Shown here piece by piece: positions 1 through 6,621 of a DNA stretch of 24,143 bases (the stretch's first letter is position 1; each line of letters opens with the position of its first letter). The notes beneath the pieces were generated by a model. The model worked only from the letters and a program-made list of their open reading frames with translations, had not been told where the DNA came from and made no database searches. Made by a program: the position numbers and the translations under genes. Source of the DNA: a virus; IMG/VR virus record IMGVR_UViG_3300048780_000322, positions 1 to 24,143 of that record; one strand, written 5' to 3'.

Positions 1-240
1 GAGCGGGGAATCCTTCCCAGTTTTCAAGGAAGCCTCTAATAATTTGATGGCCTTTAATGTGTACGCGAGATCGTCGTATTTTTCGGCGAGGGATTCGTAA
101 AGCAGTTCGAGTGGCGACAATTTTTCAAAATCATCAGACTTGCCGGCGTGCTCTCGCGCTCCCTTTTCGAACTTCGCGCGAAAATCTTTGGAGATCCGCC
201 GGACCATCTCATTCAATTCTTTTTCCTTCTCTTTCTTCAT
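1..240 (-). CDS. Small charged hypothetical protein, C-terminus cut by window edge
   Basis: An open frame reads from the ATG at 240 leftward to base 1 without a stop, giving 80 codons and continuing outside the window. The product is highly charged and helical. It starts MKKEKEKELNEMVRRI, and a later stretch reads SPLELLYESLAEKYDDLAYTL. This pattern, a basic N-terminal helix followed by a PLELL...E...Y.YTL helix, is seen in small phage proteins of unknown role; I recall the pattern but cannot name a family. An AAGGAA purine run abuts the start codon. Upstream lies a 460-nt noncoding stretch. Coding is supported by the open frame and the coherent amphipathic helices. Confidence 0.6.
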   Translation of the reverse strand, partial: MKKEKEKELNEMVRRISKDFRAKFEKGAREHAGKSDDFEKLSPLELLYESLAEKYDDLAYTLKAIKLLEASLKTGKDSPL

Positions 241-367
241 TTCCTTAATGTTCGGGTTGATAAGCGACTTCCCCGCCGGTCATTTTTAGATCGGTCGGTT
301 CGGTCGCAATTCCTATATGTTCGGTATAGATGTTTGCGATGGCTCAGCTTAAAAGTAATTCTCTGAG

Positions 368-424
368 TCGGGGGATGTACTGCCAACGATTTATAAAGTC
401 GTCAGTGCTATAGCTTCCCCCCGA
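368..424. repeat. Strong 57-nt imperfect hairpin
   Basis: TCGGGGG at 368-374 is the perfect inverse complement of CCCCCGA at 418-424. Inside, ACTG and CAGT, then ACGA and TCGT, can pair again around a loop containing TTTATAAA. The result is a long nested hairpin on either strand. No T-tract follows, so it is not a simple terminator. Confidence 0.5.
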
Positions 425-530
425 TTCAAAGAACTACTCCGGCGCGCGGGGAAGTCGTAGAAGCCGCGCCACTCTTTTACATCGCCCGAGTCAGTTTCCC
501 TTCCAGCGATGCCGCGTAGGATGCGGAAAT

Positions 531-658
531 AAAAAACCCTTTGGCGTGTTCGTGAGGTTCTCAGCCTTATAAGAGCTGATAGCAGGATCTAGCTTTCGCT
601 GGAAACCTACTCCTCCCGAACAACCCAAAAGGTTGTTGATGTTGTCCGGTAACACGCC
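531..658 (-). ncRNA. Candidate structured RNA with closing stem and T-tract
   Basis: Read on the minus strand, GGCGTGTT (658-651) pairs perfectly with AACACGCC (550-543) and encloses about 100 nt. Inside, CCGGACAAC pairs along nine positions with GTTGTTCGG (one G-U). AGGTT pairs with AACCT. There are also an AGC-GAAA-GCT tetraloop hairpin and a CAGC/GCTG hairpin. The closing stem is followed by AAAGGG and a TTTTTTATTT tract, as at a small-RNA 3' end. I do not recognise a known family: it does not match SRP RNA, RNase P RNA, tmRNA or a hammerhead core. Transcription is inferred. Confidence 0.4.
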
Positions 659-702
659 GTCCCTTTCAGGACCTCTTCATCATGAAGGATCCATGAAAAA
701 GG

Positions 703-1341
703 TCAAGGGGCCTGAATTGAGGGGGTGTGGATAACGTCCTTCGCGAGTACGACGCTAATTTCGTCGAGCAATTTCCTCACATTGTCCATATTTGTCCCTA
801 AGCTATCGAAGCCAGCTCCAAGACTGCCGTTCGGTCCTCTTTGGTTATACGGGGTCCTTACCAATCTGTTGAGTGTCCCTTCAACATTGCGCAAACCCTG
901 AGATGCCTTGGCGGCGAGCGAAGCGGAATCAGGAAGTCGACGGGATACATATGCAACAAGGTTGTTCCAATCATCTGGAATTAATTGGATAGCATCTGTC
1001 TCTGAACGAGTTTCCGTTCGAAAATGCGCAGCCCAAAACTGGACGTGATTAACGGCTTCTCGTAAGACCGCAATGGCGGCATGACGCTGGGTGGCGAGAT
1101 CAGAGTGAATCTGTTCTTCGAGTTTCTTGAGACTGGCCCGCGCGACGACTGATTGTTCTGCGGCTGAATCACTGAGCTTGTGAGTCCAATGAACGTATCG
1201 CCAGTTGAAGATGAGAAGTGCGACGGTCGTGATGGCCGCTAAGAAAGACGAGATCGCCGCCCAGGCGGTACTCGTCAGCCCCAAGAACTTGTCCGGGGGC
1301 GCCAGAACGGTGACTTGAATCGGATCAGTGATCATGTTCAC
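703..1341 (-). CDS. Single-pass membrane protein with coiled coil, unknown function
   Basis: This 212-aa protein has one clear hydrophobic segment at about residues 23-46, followed by an amphipathic, coiled-coil-like region at about 57-100 and a soluble helical C-terminus. No enzymatic motif is visible. The GTG start at 1341 overlaps the TGA stop of the upstream gene in a GTGA, so translational coupling is likely; an ATG six bases further in is an alternative start. The two genes form an operon. The small-membrane-anchor plus coiled-coil architecture resembles many uncharacterised envelope proteins, so no function is assigned. It ends just before the structured noncoding stretch. A perfect DnaA-box-like TGTGGATAA at 725-733 falls within its last codons and is probably coincidental. 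Confidence 0.7.
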   Translation of the reverse strand: MNMITDPIQVTVLAPPDKFLGLTSTAWAAISSFLAAITTVALLIFNWRYVHWTHKLSDSAAEQSVVARASLKKLEEQIHSDLATQRHAAIAVLREAVNHVQFWAAHFRTETRSETDAIQLIPDDWNNLVAYVSRRLPDSASLAAKASQGLRNVEGTLNRLVRTPYNQRGPNGSLGAGFDSLGTNMDNVRKLLDEISVVLAKDVIHTPSIQAP

Positions 1342-1547
1342 CTGATTATTCTTTCGAGGATCATACGTGCCAACCCCACGCTATCGGCAATGACCGAAGT
1401 GAGCCTGGGTGATGGGCGGCTGATATTCTCATCGCGCGCGAGCCGAACCGCCGCAATGATGGATGCGGAGATCGCAAGTGTCGAGGCGAACCGGTCTGTC
1501 ATCCGGCGTTGCTCCTCGTAAGCGTTCGCCCGCTTCATCTCGCCCAT
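1338..1547 (-). CDS. Small helical hypothetical protein
   Basis: The 69-aa product starts MGEMKRANAYEEQRRM and continues with an Ala/Ser/Ile-rich helix (about residues 21-36) and a second helix ending MILERIIR. It has no recognised motif. I chose the ATG at 1547 because a TTG seven codons upstream lies across a TATAAT box; an ATG three codons further in is also possible. Its TGA overlaps the GTG of the downstream membrane-protein gene, which argues that both frames are used. It is likely the first gene of a two-gene operon driven by the promoter just upstream. Confidence 0.6.
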   Translation of the reverse strand: MGEMKRANAYEEQRRMTDRFASTLAISASIIAAVRLARDENISRPSPRLTSVIADSVGLARMILERIIR

Positions 1548-1553
1548 GTAAGG

Positions 1554-1590
1554 ATTATAGGCGAACAAAAGGCAAAAGTGTCAGTGGAAA
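1554..1590 (-). promoter_or_regulatory. Candidate sigma70-type promoter
   Basis: On the minus strand a perfect TATAAT (1559-1554) lies 19 nt downstream of CTGACA, which matches five of six bases of TTGACA. The spacer is slightly long. Transcription would begin at about the ATG at 1547, leaving little or no leader for the two-gene operon 1547-703. Confidence 0.4.
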
Positions 1591-1870
1591 AGATCATGGA
1601 ATAGCCACTCGCAAAAACGGATTGCGCTGTCTGCGGCGAGTCCATAGATGACAATTTGGCCGACGATTTTATGGGGATCGAGTTTCTTCCGACGCCCCTT
1701 TGAGGACGTAGAAAATGGGCGTGTTTGCGATGCCAACGGTATCTCCTACTCTCCTGGCCGAGAGAAGATGATGTTTTCGTCCGGTAAAACGATGCCCTGC
1801 CAGGCGGGCTATAGAGTTACGTCACTCGTCAATTCGTGAGAAAAACGAGTGGGCCTTGCGTGGGAAAAGC

Positions 1871-1893
1871 TGGGTAAATCACTTGGGTAAATC
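1871..1893. repeat. Two-copy direct repeat TGGGTAAATC
   Basis: TGGGTAAATC occurs at 1871-1880 and again at 1884-1893, a 13-bp period. Two copies are too few to call iterons, but the arrangement suits cooperative protein binding. Confidence 0.4.
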
Positions 1894-2056
1894 TTAGATT
1901 TCGAGAATCTGATTTGGGTCTGGGAGTGCGCGCGTCTAGCGCGTCGTCCTATATGACCGAGTATAGTGTATCACATCGATGAGACTAGGGAGGCGAGTTG
2001 CGCGGAACTCCAATGGCAAGAAAAAACGGCCGCCTTATTTAAGGGTTCAAGCCGTG

Positions 2057-2072
2057 TAAAAGACGTCTTTTA
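2057..2072. repeat. 16-bp perfect palindrome, possible operator
   Basis: TAAAAGACGTCTTTTA is fully self-complementary with no loop, which is typical of a binding site for a dimeric regulator rather than an RNA hairpin. It lies in noncoding DNA downstream of the transglycosylase-like gene. Confidence 0.45.
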
Positions 2073-2157
2073 GCTTTGAATAAAATCTCGGTCAGTTCGA
2101 CCTGGGCGCGGCCTCATAAACACGCCTAGTAGATGAGCCGTTGGATGGGGCAATTCA

Positions 2158-2586
2158 TTACAGAAGGTTTTGGATGCGGGCGCACGTCCACCTTCCCAAA
2201 AATCCATTACTTATCATCCAATCGGCGACTTTGATTGCACTCATGGGATTCATCGGGGTTGAATGGATGACACCAGCACGGGGAGCGAAGTCCGCCCACG
2301 TCGAGGTCCCGTTGAATTGTAAAATCCCGAAGCTGATCTGGTGGTTCGAGTCCATCCTCGCTATGTTCGTATTTTCGCTCTCGCATTTGATGAGTTTTCG
2401 TAAAATATAAGGGTTAACCGTTCTAGCGGTCATTTCGTCTATCTCGGCTTGACTGTAAACCCTCGGCGTTGAGGCTGTAGTGACCGTGGCGGGGTTTTCT
2501 GCCAGAACGTGGGGAATGACGTTATATCGGGCTACTGGGACTAAAAACAGGGAAAATATGAGTGCGGCGATGCATAGTGTTTTCAA
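2158..2586 (-). CDS. Exported lytic-transglycosylase-like protein
   Basis: This 142-aa protein begins with a classical signal peptide: a Lys followed by a hydrophobic run at about residues 4-18, with likely cleavage near LAENPA. The mature part, ILRKLIKCESENTN...ISFGILQFN...W, follows the pattern of small SLT-like peptidoglycan hydrolases, in which the Glu after Cys in KCESE would be catalytic and GILQFN is the second conserved block. The start is TTG with no clear Shine-Dalgarno site; no in-frame alternative lies upstream because a TGA is close. The protein would cut peptidoglycan outside the membrane, either in phage lysis or in local wall opening. It stands alone, divergent from the methyltransferase gene. 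The family call rests on motif pattern only. Confidence 0.65.
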   Translation of the reverse strand: MKTLCIAALIFSLFLVPVARYNVIPHVLAENPATVTTASTPRVYSQAEIDEMTARTVNPYILRKLIKCESENTNIARMDSNHQISFGILQFNGTSTWADFAPRAGVIHSTPMNPMSAIKVADWMISNGFLGRWTCARIQNLL

Positions 2587-2776
2587 AGTTGTGAGCGTGT
2601 CCTGTCACTACCGCTCCGCCCTGTTGGGCATCCGGTCAATTTAATGCCGGAGGATTGATTTGGCGACCATTTAAGTCTGCCAAAGCTGCCGGGAATTGCA
2701 AGGACGGCTGTCCACACCCGTTGAGCGAAGTTTCAACCCGGTTATACACAACGTCAATTGCCGGAGGGCGAAGAAA

Positions 2777-3460
2777 ATGCGAGGATGGTGTGTCGGAGGG
2801 AACTTGAAAAAGGCGAGAGAATTCGTGAACACCGCGCCGGGTGATGATCTGCTGGATTTTGTTGGCGCGAAACGGTTTAAGACGATTCTCGTTGATCCTC
2901 CCTGGCAGTTCCAGAACCGGACGGGGAAGATTGCGCCCGAACATAAGCGACTAGCACGATATGGGACGCTGAAGCTGGACGACATCAAGGCGATGCCCGT
3001 TGCAAAGATCGCCGCTCCCACCTCACATCTCTATCTCTGGTGTCCAAACGCGCTTCTCCCGGAAGGGATTGAAGTGATGAAGGCGTGGGGATTCAAGTAC
3101 AAAAGCAATCTGGTATGGCACAAAATCCGCAAAGACGGTGGTTCGGACGGTCGCGGCGTGGGATTTTATTTCCGCAACGTGACGGAACTCATCTTGTTCG
3201 GAGTGCGAGGACCAGATGCCCGGACGCTGAAGCCGGGACGAACGCAGGTCAATTACCTGTCCAGTCGGAAACGGGAGCACTCCCGCAAGCCGGACGAACA
3301 GTACAAGATCATTGAAGCGTGCAGTCCGGGACCGTTCATTGAACTCTTCGCGCGAGGCGAGCGGAAGGGATGGACGATATGGGGAAATCAGGCTGACGAG
3401 TCCTATACGCCAACCTGGAAGACCTATTCAAACCATTCACAAAGCGTCGCTGCCGATTAA
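2777..3460 (+). CDS. MT-A70 family DNA adenine-N6 methyltransferase
   Basis: This 227-aa enzyme probably transfers a methyl group from S-adenosylmethionine to adenine N6 in DNA. The catalytic DPPW motif is at residues 40-43 (KTILVDPPWQF). Conserved MT-A70 blocks follow: LYLWCPNALL near 86-94, NLVWHKIRKDGGSDGRG near 111-127, a T-E-L-I-L-F-G-V-R-G strand, and the C-terminal SRKPDEQYKIIEACSP...ELFARG...GWTIWGNQ. The ATG at 2777 was chosen over a TTG 27 codons upstream because GGAGGG lies eight bases before it. It converges with the BglII-type endonuclease gene; their stops share the bases TTAA, so they form a restriction-modification pair in which this enzyme would protect the recognition site. 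Length is normal for the phage/bacterial members. Confidence 0.85.
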   Translation: MRGWCVGGNLKKAREFVNTAPGDDLLDFVGAKRFKTILVDPPWQFQNRTGKIAPEHKRLARYGTLKLDDIKAMPVAKIAAPTSHLYLWCPNALLPEGIEVMKAWGFKYKSNLVWHKIRKDGGSDGRGVGFYFRNVTELILFGVRGPDARTLKPGRTQVNYLSSRKREHSRKPDEQYKIIEACSPGPFIELFARGERKGWTIWGNQADESYTPTWKTYSNHSQSVAAD

Positions 3461-4047
3461 GCCTTTGGGTCATATTTCTTCTTGGTAATCCCGAACGCGA
3501 GAACCGGACAACCTCCGGGCGCGTTGTTGTTCATTTTCGGAATGAGCTTTGACATGTGTGTGGTTGACTGGCCGGCGGCGGTCTTCTTTCCGACTTCAAT
3601 GAACAACTCCTGAAGCTCATCGGCTCTCGTGATGATGATTCCCACACTGAGAACATTCAAGTCAAACAGCAGACGGAACGACGTAAGGTCGCGGTCAAAG
3701 AATGGGTCTTTGTTGTTCCATTCGGTTTCAATGGCAACGCGGTCCTTGTAGTAGTCAACGTGATGGGTCGGTGCAAGCGTTTGAATTCCGTCCGCCGTGA
3801 CGCTGATCTCGAAACTCTTTTCGACCCAGCCTCGGCCATAGAAAAGATCGTCAATGGATTGAGAGATGGGCGATTTTCTACCGCCGGGTTTTAAGATATG
3901 GCTTCTCTTTAGGGAAAATTCGGTGAGCACGGCGATCAAGTCGTTCCAGTGGTCCCGAAAATCAGTCTTCAAAATAGCGCAGGCGTGATGGCGTTCTTCA
4001 ATCTGATAGGTGTCGCGGATCTCTTGCGGTAGAAGATTGATACCCAA
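3457..4047 (-). CDS. BglII/BstYI-family type II restriction endonuclease
   Basis: This 196-aa protein shows the catalytic core of the BglII/BstYI endonucleases. HHVDYYKDRVAIETEWNNKD places D98, E107 and E109 with the same spacing as D84, E93 and Q95 of BglII. The third position is Glu here, as in BamHI. DPFFDRDL, the R-L-L-F-D-L helix and SVGIIITR follow, and a Thr-Thr-His plus NNNAPGGCPVLAFGIT block ends the fold as in the family. The start is TTG at 4047, preceded by AGGGGG six bases away, with an in-frame stop just upstream. Its TAA overlaps the methyltransferase stop. It would cut double-stranded palindromic DNA, perhaps RGATCY or AGATCT by family analogy; specificity cannot be read from the sequence. 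Such a system can exclude competing phages or stabilise its carrier. Confidence 0.82.
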   Translation of the reverse strand: MGINLLPQEIRDTYQIEERHHACAILKTDFRDHWNDLIAVLTEFSLKRSHILKPGGRKSPISQSIDDLFYGRGWVEKSFEISVTADGIQTLAPTHHVDYYKDRVAIETEWNNKDPFFDRDLTSFRLLFDLNVLSVGIIITRADELQELFIEVGKKTAAGQSTTHMSKLIPKMNNNAPGGCPVLAFGITKKKYDPKA

Positions 4048-4130
4048 CGGCTGCCCCCTGAACTAATGCGTTTATTGTAAGCCGTTTAATCCGTTTTATT
4101 TTCTCTATAAGAAATGGAATAAAGTCAGTT

Positions 4131-4164
4131 AATAAAAGCCGCCCATTTATTGATTCTGGGCGGC
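4131..4164 (-). terminator. Intrinsic terminator of the DUF932-HNH-Zn operon
   Basis: On the minus strand GCCGCCCA and TGGGCGGC form a perfect 8-bp stem around an 11-nt loop and are followed directly by TTTTATT. The upstream stem arm lies inside the last codons of the small Zn-protein gene, so the gene end and the terminator are merged. Confidence 0.85.
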
Positions 4165-4335
4165 GAAGTGCTGTTTGAGGCTTTCAAGTTGGATCGCGAG
4201 GCAATCCTCTGGATGCCGGTTATGGAAGTGGTACTGATGGAGTTCACCATCAACTTCTATTCTGACCGGGGCGACTTCTTCAGGGAAGATCGCCCCATAG
4301 CAACAGTCGCAATAGGTGATTCCCTCGATGAGCAT
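4147..4335 (-). CDS. Small putative zinc-binding phage protein
   Basis: The 62-aa product has CDCC at residues 9-12 and a distal YHFHNRHPEDC, giving a C-x2-C plus H-x-H...C ligand set typical of compact zinc-binding phage proteins of unknown role. The ATG at 4335 has AAAGGAG five bases upstream. A longer frame starting seven codons earlier would run into the end of the HNH gene and lacks such a site. It begins one base after the HNH stop, so it is the last gene of the DUF932-HNH operon, and its last codons form half of the terminator stem. Confidence 0.75.
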   Translation of the reverse strand: MLIEGITYCDCCYGAIFPEEVAPVRIEVDGELHQYHFHNRHPEDCLAIQLESLKQHFAAQNQ

Positions 4336-4336
4336 G

Positions 4337-4531
4337 TCATCTCCTTTGGACCACAAGGTGATAATCAGGGTCGAGATATTTGGTGTTTATCTCTTCCACG
4401 ATTCGTTCGGGCGGGAAGTTGGCGAAGAGCATGTGCCACGCCAGGTGTTTCTTGTGCGGCAGGAGGGTGATGTTCTGCGGTTCCCTCTTGCCGCCCAAAG
4501 ATTTCGGTTTGCGATGGTGGTGGGTCATCAT
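4337..4531 (-). CDS. Mini HNH-type protein
   Basis: This 64-aa protein has the order H-H-R-K-P-K-S-x-G-G ... N-I-T-L ... H-L-A-W-H-M-L-F, the pattern of very small HNH-like proteins with a metal-binding fold. Full HNH nucleases are larger, so it may be a nicking enzyme or a nonenzymatic DNA-binding relative. GAGGAGG lies four bases before the first ATG (4531) and seven before the second (4528), so either may be used. It follows the DUF932 gene within ten bases and runs to one base before the next ATG, which makes a tight operon. Catalysis is not established by the sequence. Confidence 0.7.
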   Translation of the reverse strand: MMTHHHRKPKSLGGKREPQNITLLPHKKHLAWHMLFANFPPERIVEEINTKYLDPDYHLVVQRR

Positions 4532-4540
4532 GCGGCCTCC

Positions 4541-5254
4541 TCAGTTGAGAGAAAAGAATTCGCCGAGTGATGCGGTCGCCCGGAACTGCGGCAGGGGGTC
4601 GAGCACCTTGAATGCGCTGGTAAACGCATTCTGCAAGCTCCAGGTGTTCCGTGGTTCAAAGGCGGAATACTGGGGGTTGAAGTAGTGGTCGCCGACGAGC
4701 CGCGCGAGATGCTTGGGAGCATCCAGCTTGTCGCCGATGAACGCATCGTAGATGAGGGACTTTGCCCGGTCGTCGGTGAGCTGATTCTGTTTCCAGCGTT
4801 CCACCTGTTCGGTGAGAGGTTTGAAGTTCCGCTGAATCCTATCGATGCCGAGAGCGATGGAATCCATGACCTGAAGGTTCTTGGTGTGCTTGGCCTGGAT
4901 GGCGAAGAACTCGCCGTGAAATGCCATGTTGTCGCACACGAAAACCTTGAGGCCGGAAACCATGCCGAACCGCATAGACTTGTCGTTCGCGTTGCGGATG
5001 CCGATGGAAAAGCGGAAATCATCCGATGAGGTGGCGAGGTCGAGAATCCCAAAGAGCTTCATACCGTCGTCCGACACCGCGTATTCGTCGTGGATGACGG
5101 AGAGCTGCCGGCGTGCGAGTCCTTCGAGAACTTCGTCCACAAGAACCGAGTGTTGGATGGGTTTGAAGGTGTCCGTCGCTTCGGGCGGAAGGATGGTGAC
5201 GAGTTGATCGCGCGTGAGCTTTTCGGCTCCGCAATGGGCCATGAGACCTTCCAT
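4541..5254 (-). CDS. DUF932 phage/plasmid-like protein
   Basis: This 237-aa protein fits the DUF932 (phage/plasmid-like) family found in phages and plasmids. Typical marks are an early HSVLVDEVLEGL block, the strand FRFSIGIRNANDKSMRFGM, the signature VFVCDNMAFHGE at about residues 105-116, and a C-terminal NTWSLQNAFTSAFK helix. The biochemical role of the family is unresolved; members often lie among DNA-processing or defence genes. AAGGAG six bases before the ATG gives a confident start. It leads a three-gene operon with the mini-HNH and Zn proteins that ends in a strong terminator. About 135 bp separate it from the gene upstream, room for a promoter that I cannot identify. Confidence 0.8.
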   Translation of the reverse strand: MEGLMAHCGAEKLTRDQLVTILPPEATDTFKPIQHSVLVDEVLEGLARRQLSVIHDEYAVSDDGMKLFGILDLATSSDDFRFSIGIRNANDKSMRFGMVSGLKVFVCDNMAFHGEFFAIQAKHTKNLQVMDSIALGIDRIQRNFKPLTEQVERWKQNQLTDDRAKSLIYDAFIGDKLDAPKHLARLVGDHYFNPQYSAFEPRNTWSLQNAFTSAFKVLDPLPQFRATASLGEFFSLN

Positions 5255-5389
5255 GACATTCTCCTTTTCAGTTGTGAAGTTGCTGGTGGAGCGCCGGACT
5301 GGTTTGTCCTGACTGCATGAGCGCCCCGCGCCGGAGGTGTATCAGTGTCGGGTCGAAGCAACACCTACTTCATCTCCAGCGCGCGACGT

Positions 5390-5644
5390 TCAGTTCTTTC
5401 TAAGAATCTCTATTCGCTTAATGACCGAGGTGGGTATCATCGAAATATCGTTGTAGGAATCGTCGGATGAGTCGTAGGTCGCGGCGATCACGATGAACCT
5501 CTTGGTCTTGTGAATGACGTATCCGATGCTGACGTAATCAACGTCATACTTTTCCTTGCCCCACTTCGCGGCTTCAATGACATCCATCCATTTACTGCCG
5601 CTCGCTATGTCCGTCCATGTGATCTTTTTGAGTATCATTGCCAT
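5390..5644 (-). CDS. Small phage protein, unknown function
   Basis: The 84-aa product begins MAMILKKITWTDI and carries a central VDYVSIGYVIHKTKRFIVIAA strand pair and a C-terminal MIPTSVIKRIEIL. This W-D...GYVI...IP...I..L layout is common in small phage proteins that sit beside lysis or metallophosphoesterase genes. I cannot assign a function. The ATG at 5644 is five bases after GGA; a second ATG at 5638 overlaps the TGA of the upstream metallophosphoesterase in an ATGA. Either start gives coupling to that gene. Confidence 0.6.
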   Translation of the reverse strand: MAMILKKITWTDIASGSKWMDVIEAAKWGKEKYDVDYVSIGYVIHKTKRFIVIAATYDSSDDSYNDISMIPTSVIKRIEILRKN

Positions 5645-6399
5645 GTATATCCGTCGGGGGAAGTGAACTGATTTTTGACTGAGATTACCTTGTAAAGATT
5701 GAACGCACCGTCGTCCCTGATATAGAACACTCCGAACCCATTCACCCACGCAGTTGGTTTGTCCCTATTCCATGCCGGGCGGATGTTTGCAAGGCAGGGA
5801 ATGGCGTATCCGGCGTGCATCTCGTCGAGCCCTACTGGAGAGACTTTAGTGAAGGTCTGGTCGGTGTGCTTGTCGCCATAAGCGATGTTGCGGTTGTAAA
5901 GTTCGACGACTTTCTTTGCATGATGAACAGATCCGTAGCCGCCCTTGTCAATGTCACCGTGGATGAAATGGAGTTTTCCTATCTTCATCACTCCGCGCGG
6001 CGGAATCACCTTGATCTTCAGTTCCTCAAAGGGGAGATTGTTCTCCGGTTCGATGAAGCCTTCAAGAGTGGGCATATGGTCGATGAAGCGCGATGCCCAC
6101 TCTTCATGGTTGCCGAAAAAATAGTAGATCTGACAATCCTTGCCGACTATCTTTCTATGACGGCGGAGGATTTTCTCGAACGCCTCGTAGTCCTTCTTTA
6201 GCCGTTTGCCTTCAAGCGCGCGGAACTCACCTGACTCTATCGCGTGATGGCTGATGGCATCCATGTCCAACATGTCGCCAAGGTAGACGAGAAACTGCCA
6301 GCGACGGGATGCCATATATCTCTCAACATTGTTTAAGAGCACCGGATTATCATTCGGAAACTGTAGGTCTGCCAGGATGATTCCGGCTTGTGCTTGCAT
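5635..6399 (-). CDS. Phage metallophosphoesterase (calcineurin-like)
   Basis: This 254-aa protein has the calcineurin-like metallophosphoesterase motifs in order: ADLQFP near residue 10 (DxQ in place of the usual DxH), LGDMLDMD near 40-47, FFGNHEEW near 94-101, HFIHGDI near 144-150, and a later GDKHTD. The fold uses two metal ions to hydrolyse phosphodiesters or phosphomonoesters; phage members may process nucleic acid ends or nucleotides, but no substrate is evident. The ATG follows directly on the TAA of the holin-like gene. The leader has a CCACC-type, nearly G-free sequence and no Shine-Dalgarno site. It overlaps the small gene downstream. Confidence 0.82.
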   Translation of the reverse strand: MQAQAGIILADLQFPNDNPVLLNNVERYMASRRWQFLVYLGDMLDMDAISHHAIESGEFRALEGKRLKKDYEAFEKILRRHRKIVGKDCQIYYFFGNHEEWASRFIDHMPTLEGFIEPENNLPFEELKIKVIPPRGVMKIGKLHFIHGDIDKGGYGSVHHAKKVVELYNRNIAYGDKHTDQTFTKVSPVGLDEMHAGYAIPCLANIRPAWNRDKPTAWVNGFGVFYIRDDGAFNLYKVISVKNQFTSPDGYTWQ

Positions 6400-6621
6400 T
6401 TAAGCGGTGGGTTGCGTGGGGGCGGCCGGGGATGCGATAGGCTGCTTCGTGTAGAAGCGGATAATGAGATTCACGAACGGGGATAGCGCGAGAAGCGCTG
6501 TGGTGATCTGGGTGAACAAGGCTTGATCGAGAGTCCAACCAAAGAACGTCGCGACGGTGACGATAACGGTGACGCCATTGAACCACACGGTTTTACTGGC
6601 GTACCACGGTTTTGTATTCAT
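6400..6621 (-). CDS. Small two-span membrane protein, holin-like
   Basis: This 73-aa protein starts MNTKPWYASKTVWFN and has two hydrophobic segments, at about residues 14-28 and 35-53, before a short Pro/Ala-rich cytoplasmic-type tail. The KPWY.SKT.WFN opening is frequent in phage membrane proteins annotated as holin or holin-like. A role in membrane permeabilisation during lysis fits its place between the papain-like peptidase and the metallophosphoesterase, but is inferred from size and topology only. The leader is G-free with no Shine-Dalgarno site. Confidence 0.65.
   Translation of the reverse strand: MNTKPWYASKTVWFNGVTVIVTVATFFGWTLDQALFTQITTALLALSPFVNLIIRFYTKQPIASPAAPTQPTA

Larger units (their letters stand above)
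241..702. other. Noncoding region rich in foldable elements
   Basis: No convincing reading frame occurs on either strand of this 460-nt stretch. It holds at least three strong inverted-repeat elements: a 57-nt hairpin at 368-424, a larger nested structure at 543-658 followed on the minus strand by a T-tract, and a CTTCATgATGAAG palindrome near 673-686. It lies between two minus-strand genes, so it could be a transcribed spacer, a small-RNA locus, or the leader of the gene at 1-240. Confidence 0.5.
1570..2157. other. 590-nt noncoding region with operator-like repeats
   Basis: No reliable gene is visible. The stretch contains a 16-bp perfect palindrome (2057-2072), a 10-bp direct repeat (1871-1880 and 1884-1893), a CACTCGT/ACGAGTG hairpin near 1823-1851, and a CGCGC/GCGCG hairpin near 1929-1943. 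Short frames with CxxC on plus (1596-1703) are broken by an amber codon and may be remnants. The region separates the small membrane operon from the lysis and restriction genes. Confidence 0.5.

Noticed and set aside
560-612. Hammerhead-like CTGAT...GAAA on the plus strand
   Set aside because: The core reads CTGATAG, lacking the required CTGANGA, and no cleavage-site triplet is placed correctly.
1648-1839. 63-aa plus frame
   Set aside because: No ribosome site, unusual composition, and it overlaps other short frames; not protein-like in its first 15 codons.
2341-2362. GGTGG-TTCGAGT-CCATC looks like a tRNA T-arm
   Set aside because: It lies inside the transglycosylase-like gene (codes DSNHQ on minus) and no acceptor, D or anticodon arm surrounds it.
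725-2750. DnaA-box-like TGTGGATAA (725-733) and TTATACACA (2742-2750) as an origin
   Set aside because: The two boxes are 2 kb apart, one is inside a gene end, and there is no AT-rich unwinding element or cluster.
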